A DNA stretch of 64,000 nt from Novosphingobium sp. UBA6272 (GCF_002440635.1 NZ_DJUW01000003.1:1-64000); one strand, 5' to 3'; shown: positions 41,673 through 52,499, counted from the first letter of the stretch. The notes: generated from the sequence alone by a model not told the origin. Numbers and translations: made by a program.

Positions 41673-43898
41673 ATGTCGGGCGGTTCTGCTTTTGGTCGGT
41701 TTCGCAACTTGCTGGGTAACAGCAAGGGCGCGGCCGCGCCGGGCGATCAGGCCCCGCTCAGCGGAGCCGAGCTGCAGCAGGCCATATTGCTGCTGCGCGA
41801 CTATGAGACTTCGGGTCTGGGCTGGTTCTGGTCAAGCGATGCAGATGGCAAGATCACATACATTTCCAACTGCATTGCCGAACAGCTAGGCTGTGACCGC
41901 ACAGCAATTCTTGGCCAGTCGGTGCAGAGCCTTTTCATCCTCGACCGGGACGAAGAGGATACCGTCGAGCGGACGCTGCCGCTGATGCTTTCGGCCCGCA
42001 AGACCTTCTCCGACCTGCAGGTTCGCGCCGCGCTTGAAGGCAAGGAAATCTGGTGGTCAATTTCAGGTCGGCCGCAGATCGCGTCCGACGGAACATTTCT
42101 GGGTTATCGCGGCAATGGCAGCGATGTCACGTCTGTTCGCCAAAGCCAGAAGGACGCATCGCGTCTGGCCCAGTACGACTCATTGACCGGTCTTGCCAAT
42201 CGGCACCGCACGGGCAAGCGGCTGGGAGCGACGCTTACGGCCTATCAATCGGCCAAGCGTTCTTGCGCGGTGATGATGATGGACCTCGACCGCTTCAAGG
42301 CGGTCAACGATACACTCGGCCACCCGGCCGGCGACGAACTGCTAAAGCAGGTCGCCAGCCGGATCCAGCGCATTGTAACCGACGCCGGCTGTGAAATCGG
42401 CCGGCTTGGCGGCGACGAGTTCCAGATCATGCTGCCCGACATCGACGATCGTGGCCGTCTCGGCGAAATCGCCAAGACGCTGATCGCGATGATCAGTCAG
42501 CCATACCAGATCGAAGGCAGCCGCTGCGTGATTGGTGCCTCGGTCGGGATTGCGATTGCCCCCTACGACGGGATCAATTCCGAGGAACTGGTCCGCTCGG
42601 CCGACCTCGCGCTCTATGCCGCCAAGGGCGGCGGCCGCGGCCAGTTCCGGTTCTATTCGAGCGATCTTCACGCAGAGGCTGAGCGCCGGCGCCAGATCGA
42701 GGAAGATCTCCGCGATGCGCTGGCCAATGATCAGATGCGGGTGGTCTATCAGCCGATCATCGATACCAAGAGCAACAAAGTGGTATCGCTCGAAGCGCTG
42801 GCACGTTGGACTCACCCGGAATTGGGGGAAATTTCGCCCGCTGTCTTCATTCCAATTGCCGAAGAGGCGAACCTGATCGGGTCGCTGGGCGACTGGATTC
42901 TGAAACGGTCCTGCGCCGAAGCCGCGACCTGGCCGGGGAACGTCCGGGTTTCGGTCAATGTATCGGCCTCGCAGTTCGGCAATGCCAGTTTTGCATCAGT
43001 TGTTGCGCAGGCGCTTGCCCATGCCGAGCTGCCACCCGAACGGCTGGAACTGGAGCTGACCGAATCCATCTTCCTGGGTGAAGCAAGTGCAACCACGGAC
43101 ATGTTCAACCAGCTCAAGTTGCTGGGCGTACGCCTGGCACTGGACGATTTCGGAACGGGCTATTCCTCGCTCAGCTATCTGCAACACGCCCCGTTCGACA
43201 AGATCAAGATCGACAAGAGCTTTATCCGCGGCGTAACCCAGGAAGGCAATCGCAACGCCGCGATCATCGCATCGATCGTCAGCCTGGCCGAGGCCCTTGG
43301 CATGGATACAACGGCCGAGGGGATCGAGGCGCACGACGAACTGGAAGCGATGCGCAAGTTGCGCGTCAAGCAGATCCAGGGCTATATCTATGCCGTCGCC
43401 TTGCCGCCTGAAGACGTGTCCGAGGCGATGTTCAGCGGCGAATGGGTGATCGAACCCGAAGGCCCGAGCAAATATCGTCCCGAACGCCGCACGGTGCTGC
43501 GCAAGGTTGGGTTGATCCACGAAGATCACCGCTATGAGGCGACCATGCGCAACCTGTCGCGCGGCGGGTGCATGGTCGAAGGCCTGCTCGACGTTCCGGT
43601 CGGCACCCCCTTCGTGGTCGACTTTGGCGAAGGCCAGCTGGCAGTTGCGGTGGTGCGGCGATCGGCGGGCGCTACTCAAGGGCTCGAATTCGAACAGCAA
43701 CTCGTCGATGACGGCGCGGGGGGCCTATGCACCCGCCACCGTGTGTCGCCCTATGTCATGGCTCAGGCCGGGATGCCGCTGCAGGCCCTGCCCGCGGGCC
43801 AGCATCCGATACAGATGATGCAGCAAGGTGCGGTTGGGATGAGCCTGCCGAAGTTCGGGCAGATGGATACCGGGAAGGTTAAGGTAAAGGTCGCCTAG
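41673..43898 (+). CDS. Soluble PAS-GGDEF-EAL-PilZ protein, paralogue of the preceding gene
   Basis: 741 residues. It has the same PAS (~35-155), GGDEF (GRLGGDEFQIML, ~246), EAL (SLEALARWTHP, ~372; ELTES, DDFGTGYSSL, KIDKSFI, AEGIEA) and PilZ (~603-700, RKVGLIHEDHRYEATMRNLS) order but no membrane domain. There is an additional Gln/Met-rich tail (~710-741). The start is ATG 41673 rather than the TTG one codon before. It is almost certainly a duplication of the upstream gene. The pair could control the pilus genes beyond it. Confidence 0.93.
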   Translation: MSGGSAFGRFRNLLGNSKGAAAPGDQAPLSGAELQQAILLLRDYETSGLGWFWSSDADGKITYISNCIAEQLGCDRTAILGQSVQSLFILDRDEEDTVERTLPLMLSARKTFSDLQVRAALEGKEIWWSISGRPQIASDGTFLGYRGNGSDVTSVRQSQKDASRLAQYDSLTGLANRHRTGKRLGATLTAYQSAKRSCAVMMMDLDRFKAVNDTLGHPAGDELLKQVASRIQRIVTDAGCEIGRLGGDEFQIMLPDIDDRGRLGEIAKTLIAMISQPYQIEGSRCVIGASVGIAIAPYDGINSEELVRSADLALYAAKGGGRGQFRFYSSDLHAEAERRRQIEEDLRDALANDQMRVVYQPIIDTKSNKVVSLEALARWTHPELGEISPAVFIPIAEEANLIGSLGDWILKRSCAEAATWPGNVRVSVNVSASQFGNASFASVVAQALAHAELPPERLELELTESIFLGEASATTDMFNQLKLLGVRLALDDFGTGYSSLSYLQHAPFDKIKIDKSFIRGVTQEGNRNAAIIASIVSLAEALGMDTTAEGIEAHDELEAMRKLRVKQIQGYIYAVALPPEDVSEAMFSGEWVIEPEGPSKYRPERRTVLRKVGLIHEDHRYEATMRNLSRGGCMVEGLLDVPVGTPFVVDFGEGQLAVAVVRRSAGATQGLEFEQQLVDDGAGGLCTRHRVSPYVMAQAGMPLQALPAGQHPIQMMQQGAVGMSLPKFGQMDTGKVKVKVA

Positions 43899-43964
43899 GC
43901 GCAGAAACAAGCCGTCTTCGCCCAACTTGTTATCGGCCGGGCAGCAACCAGGATCGTTCCAGAT

Positions 43965-44378
43965 TCAGGTTTCAATAAGTTCAACCCTTGGCGCGCTAAC
44001 CTTGGCGCCGGCAGCGGTCAGCACTGGCCGCGCCAGAGGCGGCGCATTGATTGCCGGGGGCAGGGAAGCGCGGCCGCGGTCTTCATCCAAGGTCCCCTCA
44101 AGGCCATCTTCGCTGCCATCGGCAGAGGGTTGGTCCGCAAATCCTTCAGGCGGTGGTTCATCGCCTGGATCCACGCCCCATGGGCTGGTCTTGTTCAATG
44201 CAGCAACCTTGCTGGGGGCGGGGCTGGGCTGGCCAGTTGACTGGCCTGCGGCCTGCGCGAACTGCCTTGGCGCACCGTCACTTTCGGTCAATACGCCAAC
44301 GGCCTTTCCATTGCCAAACAGGACCTCGACCCCTAGCAATGCAGCCAGGACCGGCGGCAGGACATAGATCAATTTCAT
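43965..44378 (-). CDS. Small exported Pro/Ala-rich protein next to the tad-type genes
   Basis: 137 residues. MKLIYVLPPVLAALLGVEVL is a signal/anchor segment. The rest is low-complexity, rich in Pro, Ala and acidic residues (GVDPGDEPPPEGFADQPSAD). It follows the TadE-like gene by 42 bases on the same strand, so probably belongs to the operon. Family not recognised. Confidence 0.6.
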   Translation of the reverse strand: MKLIYVLPPVLAALLGVEVLFGNGKAVGVLTESDGAPRQFAQAAGQSTGQPSPAPSKVAALNKTSPWGVDPGDEPPPEGFADQPSADGSEDGLEGTLDEDRGRASLPPAINAPPLARPVLTAAGAKVSAPRVELIET

Positions 44379-44420
44379 TTGTACTGATCCATTTCAATCA
44401 ACGTCGGAAACCAGTTGGCA

Positions 44421-45080
44421 TCATGGGCATGCCCTTACGGCAGCAGCCGGTGAAGGGTTGTAAATCCCTGTCAGGTCGCGATTATCTCGAACATACATTG
44501 CTGCTGTTTTGCGAACGTGAGCCCCTTGAAGGTAATCTGAAAATAACAGTGGCTGGTAGTCGTAGACGACCTCGACAAACATGATCGCCGAACCCGGTTC
44601 GGAAGTAACCTGGCGTCCAGCAGGGCCGACACCGACAATTGCGGTGCCAGTGGCGCCATCTCCCTGCCGGCCATAGCTGGAAGCATAGTTCGCATTTCCA
44701 AAGCAGCGTTGCCAATGGATCCATTGGCCTCCATTTGCATTCGTTTCGACACTCGAAAGGATGAGTCGGCCATTGCTCTGCAAATCCAGTGCTCCCGCCT
44801 GCAAGAGTGCTGCGGCGAACACTTCGTTCACGTCGGTTTCGCGGATCCGCGGCACCCCGGATACAACACTTTGCTTTGCGCGCGAGGCGTTGTCGGCCAG
44901 TGAGACTGCAACCTGACTAACGCGCATATGAACGATGGCGAAGTTGGTTAGTTCCACGCCGCCGATCAGCAACAGCGCCAGAACCGGTGCCGTATAGGCA
45001 AATTCGATCAATGCCACGCCCGAACGGTCGCCGGCAAGACGCGAACATAACTCCGAAAAAGACTTCCTCAAGTTGGGCAT
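44421..45080 (-). CDS. TadE-like pilus assembly protein
   Basis: 219 residues. GDRSGVALIEFAYTAPVLAL with LLIGGVELTNFA is the TadE signature, a prepilin-like cleavage region and hydrophobic stretch. The remainder is periplasmic (SRAKQSVVSGVPRIRETDVN, PGSAIMFVEVVYDYQPLLFS). TadE-type pseudopilins assist Flp pilus assembly. It overlaps the upstream TadE-like gene by 13 bases. Confidence 0.85.
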   Translation of the reverse strand: MPNLRKSFSELCSRLAGDRSGVALIEFAYTAPVLALLLIGGVELTNFAIVHMRVSQVAVSLADNASRAKQSVVSGVPRIRETDVNEVFAAALLQAGALDLQSNGRLILSSVETNANGGQWIHWQRCFGNANYASSYGRQGDGATGTAIVGVGPAGRQVTSEPGSAIMFVEVVYDYQPLLFSDYLQGAHVRKTAAMYVRDNRDLTGIYNPSPAAAVRACP

Positions 45081-45676
45081 ACTTGCTTTTCCGGTCGGGC
45101 TGCCTGGCTGCCGAAAGGCTGATTACGCAGCACTGTCGATGCAGAGATCGTGTTTCGGTCGCTCCATCCCATCATGCCGCCAATTGGTACGATCCGGTCA
45201 TAGCTTAGCGTTGCCGTATAGACGACAACGTCGTCCGCCCCACCCAGGCCATTGGCCGCACGGTCAGAATCCCACTGATCGTTGCCGTTGACATCTGTGA
45301 AGCACTCATTGTCGTCATAGACGTTGTTGTTGTTGGCATCTTCAAAATCTTCCGGAGTGCCAACATCATTGAATGTGGTGTAGTTGCGGCGAGACGAAAT
45401 AATGGCCCCGGCCGGTGCCACACTCTTGATCTGAAGCATCACCTGGTTGTCGATCGCGGTTAGATTGGCTGCACCCGATTCAAGCCCGGCATCGCGGCCA
45501 GCATCCTGCACAGCGCCGTGGAATACCCCTTGCAAATATATCGCCTGACCCAGATCGAAGGTTCCCAACAGCATCAGCAGGAAGACCGGTGCGATCAGGG
45601 CAAATTCTACGACGGTCACACCGTTGGAGTCAGATGCCAGGTTCGGCGCCTTGCGAAGAGAGCTCAATCCAGCCAT
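45068..45676 (-). CDS. TadE-like pilus assembly protein with EF-hand-like loops
   Basis: 202 residues. SNGVTVVEFALIAPVFLLML and LGTFDLGQAIYLQG form the TadE N-terminus. In the middle (~112-138) there are two loops resembling dockerin/EF-hand calcium sites: DANNNNVYDDNE and DVNGNDQWDSD. This is unusual for a TadE and may make folding or assembly calcium-dependent. It begins 3 bases after the TadG stop. Confidence 0.85.
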   Translation of the reverse strand: MAGLSSLRKAPNLASDSNGVTVVEFALIAPVFLLMLLGTFDLGQAIYLQGVFHGAVQDAGRDAGLESGAANLTAIDNQVMLQIKSVAPAGAIISSRRNYTTFNDVGTPEDFEDANNNNVYDDNECFTDVNGNDQWDSDRAANGLGGADDVVVYTATLSYDRIVPIGGMMGWSDRNTISASTVLRNQPFGSQAARPEKQVCPT

Positions 45677-45679
45677 CGC

Positions 45680-47593
45680 CTATTGTCCCAGCCGCAGGTT
45701 GGCGACCTGTGAAGCAATGTATTTGAATTGCTGTTTCAAGGCGGTTGTATCGCTGGCCGAATAGGCCCGGCCATCGCTTGAACAGGCTTTCATGTCATTA
45801 GTGAGCGTGGTGCCGAACGCAACCACCCAGACGGTGATCCCTTGCGCTTTTGCTTCCTCGCAAGCGGCCAGGAACCTTGAGGTATGCCGCGCCGCAACCG
45901 TGTTTGTATCGCTGCCGAAGGGCGCAATCCGGTTGGACAGCACTTCAATGCCATAGGCATTGTAGCCCCAGATGTAAGGTTCCATCTGACCGTCAGACAT
46001 GAAAATCAGGTGGCGGCTAACGGCCTTGTCGTCCTTGTTGACGTTGTCCTCGAATATCCCGCGCGGATTGGCCAAGCGAACGCCCCAGATCATACCGATA
46101 TCGTGATAGGTATTACCCGATGGAGTGAGCCCGTTGAGGTACGTGTTCAGCCAAGCAGGCACGTCGTTCGGGTCGGCCGCCAATTCGACTTCGGTAAACA
46201 ACTTCATCTGCGCCGGACAGGGAGGGGTTACCGTCGAATAATTGCTGGTGGAATCCTCAAACGCCTGGTTCGACCGGTAGTAGGTCAATCCACCCCATTG
46301 GGGGCGCCAGCGCGTTTCAGTAGAATTTGGTGCCGACGTGATGTCAAGGTCGTATGCGTTGTCGGGGATAGGGCTCCAGTCGGCGTCGTCAACGGTATCG
46401 CGTTCTTCCAGACAGCCGTTCCACGTCATGTTGGTCAGGCCGACATTGCGCATGCTGCTACCGTTCAACTGCGCCATAGTGAGCATATTATAGTATCCGG
46501 GGGTGTCCGCGTACGTGAAATTCTCGCTCTTATCGACGATTGACCCGCTGGGCGCTGTGATGCCCGTGCCCACAGCCACGCTCGCGCCGGTCTTGTAACT
46601 AGACGTATTGAGCGTCACCTGCTTGTAGCGCCAGTTCGAAAACGCATACTTGGTGACGTAAGTGGTTTGTGTGGTTTTTACGGTCCGCACGCATGTCCGG
46701 GTGGTGCCCGTGCCGGTCCAGGATTTGAAGGTATAGTCTTTCCGCGTCACCGTGGCCGGGGCAGTACCCGTGATCACGGGATTGGAGCCCGTGGTCGGAT
46801 AAGTGTTGCTTCCATATTTGTTGCAGTTGGTTGAGCTAAGCTTGGACGGATATGTTTCATCAACCGTGCTGATCACGGTTGATGTTCCGACATGCACTGG
46901 CGTGTTGAACCTGGCCTCACGCGACTGATATTGCGCTGTGTCGCTGAAATATTCGGTCGGCATCGGTGTGGTCGGGTCCGCAAGCAAGCCCTTGGCGTTG
47001 ACTGTGGTCGAATAGGGCACAAAACCATAGCGCACCCGCGTATCATCCGCGGTCACCGCTTCATTCATTGTCCTGTGAAAGTCTTTTACCGCTTCTCGAA
47101 GGCCGGTGATGCGCGTCCCTGCCATCGAACCGGTGGTATCCAGCACGAACATCACGTCAGTATTGGAAACCTGCAATTCGGCCATGCAGTCCGCCTGAAG
47201 ATCAAACTTGTCTTTGTTGAACATCTTCATGACCACAGTCGGCAATCTGGCTGTGGCTGTGCCGGTTACCTGCCCTTGATCATTGCTGGCGGTAACGAAT
47301 GTAACTCCGGTTGCGTCGATAGCCCCGGCATCGAAGTTGAAGTTGAAGAGCTTTTGCGCCTTGGCCTTTTCATTGGTGTCGTAGACGCCGGTCTTGCCCA
47401 TGGCGCGCCGCCCAGCCAGAACTCCGGCATCGCAGGCGGATTGCAACTGAGTTTTCGCCATATAGGCGCGGCTCATATCAAGACCGCCGCCGATCAGGGC
47501 CAACAGCGGAATCACCGAAACCGCGACAATCAGGCCGACATTGCCGGAATTGTCGCGGACTAATCGCCGTAACTGGCTTTGCTTTTCAGCCAT
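45680..47593 (-). CDS. TadG-like pilus assembly protein with a von Willebrand A domain
   Basis: 637 residues. The N-terminus SGNVGLIVAVSVIPLLALIG with LDMSRAYMAKTQLQSACDAG is the Tad/TadG domain (one membrane helix, rest periplasmic). A vWA domain begins ~145 with the MIDAS motif VMFVLDTTGSMAG. A long insert rich in Thr/Ser/Tyr (~230-420) breaks the domain before LIFMSDGQMEPYIWGYN and ITVWVVAFGTTL. It heads an operon of TadG, TadE and TadE. No secretion ATPase (CpaF) or prepilin is nearby. Confidence 0.87.
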   Translation of the reverse strand: MAEKQSQLRRLVRDNSGNVGLIVAVSVIPLLALIGGGLDMSRAYMAKTQLQSACDAGVLAGRRAMGKTGVYDTNEKAKAQKLFNFNFDAGAIDATGVTFVTASNDQGQVTGTATARLPTVVMKMFNKDKFDLQADCMAELQVSNTDVMFVLDTTGSMAGTRITGLREAVKDFHRTMNEAVTADDTRVRYGFVPYSTTVNAKGLLADPTTPMPTEYFSDTAQYQSREARFNTPVHVGTSTVISTVDETYPSKLSSTNCNKYGSNTYPTTGSNPVITGTAPATVTRKDYTFKSWTGTGTTRTCVRTVKTTQTTYVTKYAFSNWRYKQVTLNTSSYKTGASVAVGTGITAPSGSIVDKSENFTYADTPGYYNMLTMAQLNGSSMRNVGLTNMTWNGCLEERDTVDDADWSPIPDNAYDLDITSAPNSTETRWRPQWGGLTYYRSNQAFEDSTSNYSTVTPPCPAQMKLFTEVELAADPNDVPAWLNTYLNGLTPSGNTYHDIGMIWGVRLANPRGIFEDNVNKDDKAVSRHLIFMSDGQMEPYIWGYNAYGIEVLSNRIAPFGSDTNTVAARHTSRFLAACEEAKAQGITVWVVAFGTTLTNDMKACSSDGRAYSASDTTALKQQFKYIASQVANLRLGQ

Positions 47594-47840
47594 TTTCCGT
47601 CCGCTGCCCCGCTATATCCGAATTGCGTCCATAGTCGGCGATAGCTGGCAGAGGTTACCGATAGGTAAAGCCAGCAGAGAAGTGCCAGAACCAGCAATCG
47701 GCCGAATCAAGGCTGGCGCAGAGTTTGACGATGGTACTTTGACACGACCGATGGCGCCGCATCCCCGACGATTCCGGCGCACCACCCGTGACAGCACGGG
47801 GTGGGCCTGCTAACGGCGGGTCAAAGGTTCCGGGATTGTC

Positions 47841-49658
<1,818 letters not shown>

Positions 49659-49666
49659 GACCGCCA

Positions 49667-49945
49667 AGATCCTCCCTATCGCCTTGCGATGGGGAGGTGG
49701 CATTCGCGCAGCGAATGACGGAGGGGTATCAACCCCATAGTCTCTTCCCAACCGTCAGCCGCGTAAAGAGACCCGTGGCTCTTGCAGCCTTGATCCGGGC
49801 CAAGGCTTTTGCTTCTTCCGCCCCGCAACAAACAAGCCCAACCCCGGATCAAGTCCGGGGCGACTACCAAATTGGCGCCACCCCCAGATCCTCCCTATCG
49901 CCTTGCGATGGGGAGGTGGCATTCGCGCAGCGAATGACGGAGGGG
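49667..49945. repeat. 60-bp direct repeat with paired hairpins, and REP-type DNA between the copies
   Basis: Copies at 49667-49726 and 49886-49945 are identical over 60 bases. Each folds as two hairpins: CCTCCCTATCGC/GCGATGGGGAGG and ATTCGC/GCGAAT. The 159 bases between hold a CCCGGATCAAGTCCGGGG-type palindrome (49,848-49,863) and AGCCTTGATCCGGGCCAAGG. Together with flanking sequence this fills the 384-base gap between lepA and the next gene. The first hairpin may also end lepA transcription. Confidence 0.85.
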
Positions 49946-50042
49946 CACTCCCCCCACACCAACTCCCGCGCGACGAACCCCCGCAACCGTGTTACGGCCC
50001 CCCGCACACCATCCAGACAACCACAAAGAGAATCACCCCACC

Positions 50043-50357
50043 ATGGCCTCGTACAAAGAACCCAGCTTCCAGGAACGCACCGCGCTCGCCCAGCAGGCCC
50101 GCGCCAAGGCGCTAGCCAAGCTCGCCGCCAAGCCCGCTCCCGATCCCGCCGAAGTAGCCAAGCGCCAGGCCGCCGCCGCCGCGCGCGAACAGGCCGCCGC
50201 CGAAAAGCGCGCCGCCGCCAAGGCCGCGCAGGCCCAGGCCAAAGCCGACAAACTCGCCGCCGCCGCCGCCCCGCCAGAGCCGACCGGCCCCACCGAAGCA
50301 GAACTCAAAGCCGCGCGCGATGAACGCTACGCGGCGCGGAAGAAGCGGAAGGGGTGA
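50043..50357 (+). CDS. DUF6481 family Ala/Lys-rich protein
   Basis: 104 residues (MASYKEPSFQERTALAQQAR). Nearly all helical, rich in Ala, Lys and Glu, ending KAARDERYAARKKRKG. It is likely an extended coiled helix with a basic tail, perhaps nucleic-acid associated. It resembles the DUF6481 proteins common in sphingomonads, with no known function. ATG 50043 is the natural start; the frame upstream lies in repeat-rich DNA. Confidence 0.75.
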   Translation: MASYKEPSFQERTALAQQARAKALAKLAAKPAPDPAEVAKRQAAAAAREQAAAEKRAAAKAAQAQAKADKLAAAAAPPEPTGPTEAELKAARDERYAARKKRKG

Positions 50358-50426
50358 GGGTTCGCATAGAGTACGTTCAAAGCCGGCCGAACAGTGCGCG
50401 CAAAGCTGGGATTCGCGGCACTGGCC

Positions 50427-50609
50427 ATGAAGCCCAAAGAAATATGGAAAGCCAAAGACCCCGATCTGCGCGGATCGCTGGCCGCCATGCGCCGCGCGGT
50501 AGCGCTGGCGTGCAATGTCGCGATCCAGACCGATACGGGTATTGTGGTGGTACGTGAGGGTAAGCCGGTACGGATTGATGCGGCGGAACTGCAGGCGGGG
50601 GAGCTGTAG
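50427..50609 (+). CDS. Small conserved-looking protein, function unknown
   Basis: 60 residues (MKPKEIWKAKDPDLRGSLAA, ending IDAAELQAGEL). Compact, no membrane segment. The middle (IQTDTGIVVVREGKPVRI) looks like a beta-hairpin. ATG 50427 is preferred; 50394 is an in-frame GTG that would add 11 residues. It ends 163 bases before the cyclase island. It may be unrelated to it. Confidence 0.5.
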   Translation: MKPKEIWKAKDPDLRGSLAAMRRAVALACNVAIQTDTGIVVVREGKPVRIDAAELQAGEL

Positions 50610-50772
50610 CGCGTGACAATTGATATGCTGTTATCCTAATTCAAATGTGCACCGCGAATTGATCACCGATCCATTTTCCCTTCGTAACTTGCACTTTGCA
50701 GTAAATGAAATTAGCCATACATAGCTCCATTGGACGGTCAACTGACCTAAGCAAAAATCGAGTCATTTTGCG

Positions 50773-51726
50773 ATGAGCGATGACCCTGACCAAACGCGCA
50801 AAGATCGCCCGCCCAGGCGGGCGCAAGAACATTTTAGGCTCGATCTGACCCGAGAAGTGGTTGCAATTGACGACGAGTCTGGGTTGGTTCGAATGGTGCT
50901 GACACCAGACCCTCGGCGCTATCAGAAAATTGACCGCGAGGAAGAAGGGAATTGGTTTCTCGACAAGTACTTTCAGACGGTCTTTAATCTCAATGATTTT
51001 GTGAGCGGTGCATCTGGTCTTCCAGTTTTTGCTTCGGAGCGCACTGTCGATTCCATTGAAGAATATGCCAGTGAACGGCAGGCTGCTGTTGCGAGCGAGT
51101 TGCGCGATGGAGCTTACATTCGGCCGCGACAATCAGGTAGAGAGCATCGAGAGCTAGAGTTAGAAGAAGAAAAAAATGTCGCATTCGTATCGGTCGATAT
51201 TTGCGGTTCGACCGCCTTGCGGCAGGCACATCCAGAGGGGTTTGAAGCATCACATCGCATATTGATGCAGGAGCTCGGCGCAACAGTCGGGCAATTTCAA
51301 GGGTCTATACTTAAGACCACAGGCGACGGTTTCATTGCGTTATTGGACTTGCCGAGCTTCAACGTCCTTGCCGACAGCGCGTTTGACCTAGGCGGATCGC
51401 TTCTTCATGTGCTGCACGGTGCTGTGAATCCGGCCCTAGAAGGTGAGGGCTTCCCTAAGTTGTCAGTACGCATCGGAGCGGATTTCGGACCAGCACAAAT
51501 TCGTGCGATTAATGTTCCTCTCACAGGGTTCCGAACACTGGAAGTAACCAGTGATGCGCTAAACCGAGCGGTAAAAATAGAACAGAGTTGCGCGCCCGAT
51601 TCATTCCGGGTTGGATATGATCTCTATCGGATCGGCCATGTTCAATGGCTTGAGCGCTCCTACGCCGTGGATTTTGACGATCAGTGCGTGGGAATCCCAG
51701 GTTATCAGGTCTTTGAGGTTCGCTAG
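50773..51726 (+). CDS. Class III nucleotide cyclase, Pycsar-like (first of two)
   Basis: 317 residues. Residues ~1-130 are a charged N-terminal region. The class III cyclase domain starts at VAFVSVDICGSTALRQ, with metal-binding Asp142, and continues with GSILKTTGDGFIALLD (Asp185 of the GD motif) and KLSVRIGADFGPAQI. The transition-state pair N-x3-R is here N264-R-A-V-K268. Pycsar cyclases (PycC) belong to this fold and make cCMP or cUMP on phage infection. The adjacent Pycsar effector gene supports that role over an ordinary adenylate cyclase. AT-rich composition suggests transfer. Its stop abuts the next start. Confidence 0.82.
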   Translation: MSDDPDQTRKDRPPRRAQEHFRLDLTREVVAIDDESGLVRMVLTPDPRRYQKIDREEEGNWFLDKYFQTVFNLNDFVSGASGLPVFASERTVDSIEEYASERQAAVASELRDGAYIRPRQSGREHRELELEEEKNVAFVSVDICGSTALRQAHPEGFEASHRILMQELGATVGQFQGSILKTTGDGFIALLDLPSFNVLADSAFDLGGSLLHVLHGAVNPALEGEGFPKLSVRIGADFGPAQIRAINVPLTGFRTLEVTSDALNRAVKIEQSCAPDSFRVGYDLYRIGHVQWLERSYAVDFDDQCVGIPGYQVFEVR

Positions 51727-52482
51727 ATGCCAGTCAATGACCTTGATCGACTAAGTTCCGTATATCATCACGTGCAAAGTCGTCGCATCGAACTGCTTCG
51801 TCGGAGAATACAAGCTCAAGAACGGACCATTGCAAAAGGATTTTTGATCCCGGATCCAGCCAACTTGCCTATTGGGAGGGGTAGGCGATTAGAAGCTGCA
51901 GTTATGTTTCTCGACATATCGGACTTCACTTCGCGACCTTCCGAAACTGAGGGGGAGCAAGAGGTCACCGTACGATGCCTTTCGTTTTTCTTTGGTGAGA
52001 TTGTTCGAATTATAGAAGACTATGGTGGTTCTGTAGAAAAGAATACCGGTGATGGCGTGATGGCATATTTTAGTCGACGATCGGGGCCGGGAGACCCGCG
52101 GAAGCGCGCTGTAGCTTGCGCCATGACGATGTTCTATGCTGCTGAGAATTTCATCAATCCTGCTATTTCTGCGAGCAATGCTTCCCCATTGGCGTTTCGC
52201 ATTTGCATCGATTTTGGCTTTGTTACGATTGCTCGAATGGGTGCGGCACAAAGGTTCAATCATATCGTCGCTGTAGGGGCTACAGCAAACCGAACCTCGA
52301 AGATGCTTAGGTTTGCAAATTCTGGCGACCTAATGATTGGACAAGAGATGCTTGGCGGCCTCCCCCGAGAATGGCTGCAGAGCCACGTTCGTACTGCAAC
52401 TTCGCAGACAGGTTGGACATATCCCGACGGTTCGCCGTACCCACTTTACCTGTTTGATGGGCGATGGGTTCGACCAATATAG
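51727..52482 (+). CDS. Class III nucleotide cyclase, Pycsar-like (second of two)
   Basis: 251 residues, beginning directly after the previous stop, so clearly co-translated. EAAVMFLDISDFTSRPSE (Asp63) and GGSVEKNTGDGVMAYFS (Asp109) are the metal-binding motifs. LAFRICIDFGFVTIARMG and NHIVAVGATANRTSKMLRFA contain the N-x3-K (N188, K192) position, again Lys instead of Arg. A short basic N-terminal helix (QSRRIELLRRRIQAQE) precedes. Sequence similarity to the first cyclase is low outside the motifs, so this is not a recent duplicate. The two proteins could form a heterodimer or act separately. Confidence 0.82.
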   Translation: MPVNDLDRLSSVYHHVQSRRIELLRRRIQAQERTIAKGFLIPDPANLPIGRGRRLEAAVMFLDISDFTSRPSETEGEQEVTVRCLSFFFGEIVRIIEDYGGSVEKNTGDGVMAYFSRRSGPGDPRKRAVACAMTMFYAAENFINPAISASNASPLAFRICIDFGFVTIARMGAAQRFNHIVAVGATANRTSKMLRFANSGDLMIGQEMLGGLPREWLQSHVRTATSQTGWTYPDGSPYPLYLFDGRWVRPI

Positions 52483-52499
52483 GTACGTTAGGACAGTAT

